DNA of 64,000 nucleotides from Demequina litorisediminis (GTDB lineage Bacteria > Actinomycetota > Actinomycetes > Actinomycetales > Demequinaceae). Positions 61,833 through 64,000 of the stretch are shown here, one piece after another. Numbering within the stretch: the stretch's first letter is position 1; each line of letters opens with the position of its first letter. The stretch is taken from the NCBI RefSeq assembly GCF_030161615.1, contig NZ_BSUN01000001.1, positions 930,001 through 994,000 on the forward strand, written 5' to 3'. A model generated the notes under the pieces. The model did not search any database. It was not told where the DNA came from and was given only the letters and a program-made list of their open reading frames with translations. The position numbers and the translations under genes are program-made.

Positions 61833-62687
61833 CCCACCAGCCCTCCCAGCCCCACGGCAACGGCCGCGGTGTGAGGACGCAGTTCGACCGTGCGGCGCAT
61901 CGCATGTCCCACCCCGCGGAAGTCACGCGCCCGCAGCGCCGACCGCAACACGATGGACGCGACAAAATCGCCGTGGGCCCGCCGCGACGCCGTGGCACCC
62001 ACGGCATCGGCCCACGCCAGCGACTGCTCCCAGTCGCCTGCACGAGAGATGGATCCCTGCGACCCCTGGAACACGCTCACCAGAACCTCGGGCACGGTGT
62101 GGATGGGCACTCCGACGGCATCGAGGCGGATGAGGAGGTCCCAGTCCTGATGCCGCGCGAGCGACTCGTTCCACGGCACCCGCAGCAACGTGGCGCGCGG
62201 GATCATCAGCGAACTCGTCTGGAGAAAGCCTGCGTCGCAGGCGCAGCGTCGACCGCTCCCACAGGTAGTCGACCACGGGTGTGGTGCCGTCATAAGGACG
62301 CTCCGGCAGGACGCGGACGCCGCCGCCCGCCTCGCGGAACTCCGTGAGGCAGGTGATGACGGCGTCGCCATGCGCGTCGAGTGCGGCGAGTTGTCTCTCC
62401 GCCTTGCGTGCGTGCCACGCGTCGTCGTCGTCGAGAAACGCCACCGCGTCTGTGTGCGCCGCCTCGACGCCCCGCTGACGCGCCGCGGCACCGCCCGTGG
62501 CCCCCTCGGTTTCGACCAGTTCGTACGTCAGTCCGTTCAGCATGACCTCGATCTGACCGCTGAGTTCTGGCCTGTCGTTCACGACCACCGTGCGGCACGG
62601 CACGGTCTGTGCGCGCACCGACTCGACAGCACGGCGCAGTTCCGGCCGCCCGGTGGTGGGGATGACGGCGGTGACACGGACGGTCAT
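61829..62687 (-). CDS. glycosyltransferase family 2
   Basis: 285 residues after one AGCT indel (about 62229, restoring RRSFLQTSSLMIPRATLL). GT-A fold: VTAVIPTTGRPELRRAVESV, first DXD AFLDDDDAWHARKA and ARHQDWDLLIRL. Adds a sugar to the exopolysaccharide unit. ATG at 62687 overlaps the WecG/TagA stop. Confidence 0.9.
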
Positions 62688-63441
62688 GATGCCCCCACTC
62701 GAGTGCGGCGAGACGCGATTATCCAGACCAGCAGGAACGGTTCGACCAGGTAGCGATGGGCGAGACGCCGGGGCTGCGAGGCGAGGCGCCACGCCCACTC
62801 GAGTCCGATGCGCCCGAGCCACCGGGGGGCATTGCGCTGTGTCCCCGCCAGTTGGTCGATGGCGCCTCCGACGGTCGCGTAGACCGCCGGAGGGAGCAGG
62901 TCGCCGTAGTCATCGAGGAACTGCTCCTGCAGCGGCATGCCAAGGCCCACGAGCACGAGGTCGGGGTTACTGGCGCGCAGCCAGCGCGCCACCTGCCCGG
63001 CCCGCTCGGGTCCCCAGTGCTGCCCTGACGCTCCTGTGACCACCGCATCGGGGCAGCGCTCCTGGAGCCGTGCTACCGCGAGACGGTTGGCCTCCTCCGT
63101 GGTCCCCACCAGGGCGATGCTCCGCACGTGAGGCGCCTGTGCGAGGAGGGGGATCCAGTCTGTCGACCCGATGCGGTGCTCCACCGTGAACCGGTGTCTG
63201 CGCTCGGCGCGACAGGCGAGCAACACGGGCATCCCGTCCACGAGCGACAGGTCGCAGCGGCGCGCGAACTCGGCGAAGCGGGCATCGTGCTGCGCCAGGT
63301 AAACCGAATGCAGATTGTGGGCTCCGATGACGAAGCGGCGGCGCGCTTGGACCGCGTGGTCGAGGGCGGTGATCAGGCTCGCGGGAGGTGAGCGGCGTCA
63401 CGGCGACGCCGAGTGCGGGCAGTTCCAATAGGCTCTGTCAT
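62684..63441 (-). CDS. WecG/TagA/CpsF-family glycosyltransferase
   Basis: 251 residues after AGCT indels at about 63431 and 63378, both in the N-terminal third. LVDGMPVLLACR, LVLVGLGMPLQEQFLDD, YATVGGAIDQLAG and RWLGRIGLEWAWRLASQPRR are family signatures. Transfers a HexNAc-type sugar to a lipid-linked intermediate. ATG at 63441 with GGAAGGA upstream; overlaps the polymerase stop. Confidence 0.93.
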
Positions 63442-64000
63442 GGCGTGTCCTTCCTGCTCGTCGAAGGGAGTCGGGCGCTCATGGGTTCGGGTGGCCGATG
63501 CCTGCGCCACGGTGTCGCGGAGTGGTCCGGACCGGTGACGGCTGGCCCGGGGGCATCGGCCACACGGGCGTTGCCTGCGAGAATCGCGAGGACGATGGGC
63601 AGCGTGATGAAGGGGTTGTTGATCCCCGAGACGGACGCGGAGTTCGAGAACGCGATGAGCGTGAGCGCGGTGACGACCGGCCACGGGACGTGGTTGCGCA
63701 CCATCACGTAGGCGGGAATCGCGAAGGCGGCGACGAGGCCCACGAGGCCAAAGTCGAAGAGCACGCGCAGCAGGAAGGCGTGGAGGACCACTGAGTAACA
63801 CTCGTTCGCCGACTGGTCGGCGATCAGCACCGCGTAGAAATCGAGCCGGGCGCATGACTCCGTGGTGAGGGCTGTCATCGGCGGCGGACCAAGGAGCCAA
63901 CCCACGAGGCCACGCTCGCCCGTCTCGTCACCGAAGATGGCCGCGAAGTTGAGGCGGTCTACCTGGCCTTCCGCTTCATATCTGGCGGCAAACAGCAGCG
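63438..64000 (-). CDS. O-antigen ligase/Wzy-like membrane protein, 5' part cut by window edge
   Basis: 187 residues of the C-terminus are visible. A large extracytoplasmic loop (LVGWLLGPPPMTALTTES onward) with helices SVVLHAFLLRVLFDFGLVGL, WPVVTALTLIAF and a charged Pro/Arg-rich tail. Loop plus following helices, and position in the cluster, fit an O-antigen ligase or polymerase. The N-terminal helices lie beyond the window. Confidence 0.72.
   Translation of the reverse strand, partial: LLFAARYEAEGQVDRLNFAAIFGDETGERGLVGWLLGPPPMTALTTESCARLDFYAVLIADQSANECYSVVLHAFLLRVLFDFGLVGLVAAFAIPAYVMVRNHVPWPVVTALTLIAFSNSASVSGINNPFITLPIVLAILAGNARVADAPGPAVTGPDHSATPWRRHRPPEPMSARLPSTSRKDTP

Noticed and set aside
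1..64000. Widespread pseudogenes or a degenerating genome
   Set aside because: Broken genes are essential ones, motif residues are perfect on both sides of each break, and nearly all breaks fall at one tetranucleotide.
1..64000. Programmed ribosomal frameshifting at AGGCT/AGCCT
   Set aside because: Several shifts per gene in unrelated genes, plus the same error in a tRNA, cannot be translational recoding.

Overview
The window is about 64 kb of a high-GC (roughly 70 %) actinobacterial chromosome. Lsr2, CarD, SenX3-RegX3, DUF3263, DUF3180, DUF4032, a FolB-FolK fusion and an ung/LytR_C neighbourhood point to the order Micrococcales; the genus (Demequina- or Cellulomonas-like) is only a guess. 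I see no prophage, IS element, CRISPR array or plasmid genes. Most genes lie on the minus strand in short operons with ATGA or TGATG overlaps.

The dominant feature is technical but probably reports biology. About 100 times in 64 kb, a place where conserved protein sequence demands the tetranucleotide AGCT reads AGGCT or AGCCT instead (one extra G or C). Removing that base restores full-length, motif-complete proteins for nearly every broken gene (pst, sen/reg, ftsH, lysS, gpmA, cysDN, nadBC, fol, metX, ppa) and restores the acceptor stem of a tRNA-Thr. A few AGCT sites lost bases instead, some AGCT sites are intact, and a few G or C runs are one base short. The simplest reading is a long-read consensus in which AGCT is chemically modified and miscalled, so the organism probably carries an AGCT-specific DNA methyltransferase that is not in this window. 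Below, 'AGCT indel' means this event. Genes are annotated over their full restored span, and restored lengths assume the correction.

Layout: 1-3400, LytR_C protein, DUF3263, ung, a SipW-type signal peptidase fused to a secreted domain, and its likely exported substrate. 3741-7015, tRNA-Thr, DsbA-like and MauE/DoxX redox pair, membrane Ser/Thr kinase. 7181-10759, MsiK/UgpC-type ABC ATPase, DUF4032, rlmB. 10995-14055, cysS, ispF, ispD, carD. 14248-21911, lipoprotein and the phosphate regulon (pstSCAB, regX3, senX3, phoU) with two PHO boxes. 22110-26154, gpmA, lactonase-like propeller, lsr2, a tiny membrane protein, lysS. 26392-38760, NAD (nadB, nadC), pantothenate (panC, panD), two bacterial-PH membrane proteins, folate genes (folE, folP, folBK) behind ftsH. 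38902-45069, AbiEi/DUF559 protein and the sulfate-activation operon cysQ-cysD-cysN-tauE-cysC. 45368-50559, hpt, tilS, dacB, ppa, NlpC/P60 hydrolase. 50710-58765, metX, DUF4012, tyrosine phosphatase, two CAP lipoproteins, a YdcF-like protein, a large FAD/Fe-S oxidase. 58801-64000, an exopolysaccharide cluster (Wzz/BY-kinase, Wzx-like flippase, GT2, WecG/TagA, Wzy-like) running off the right edge.

Two families of roughly 95-105 bp palindromic intergenic elements, four copies each, sit between operons: family A (TTTGAACC-N11-CGACACGCCG arms) and family B (CCGTTTGGCCCAC arms). I do not recognise either. An octamer, GCCGATGC/GCATCGGC, recurs about 60 times by hand tally, far above chance.
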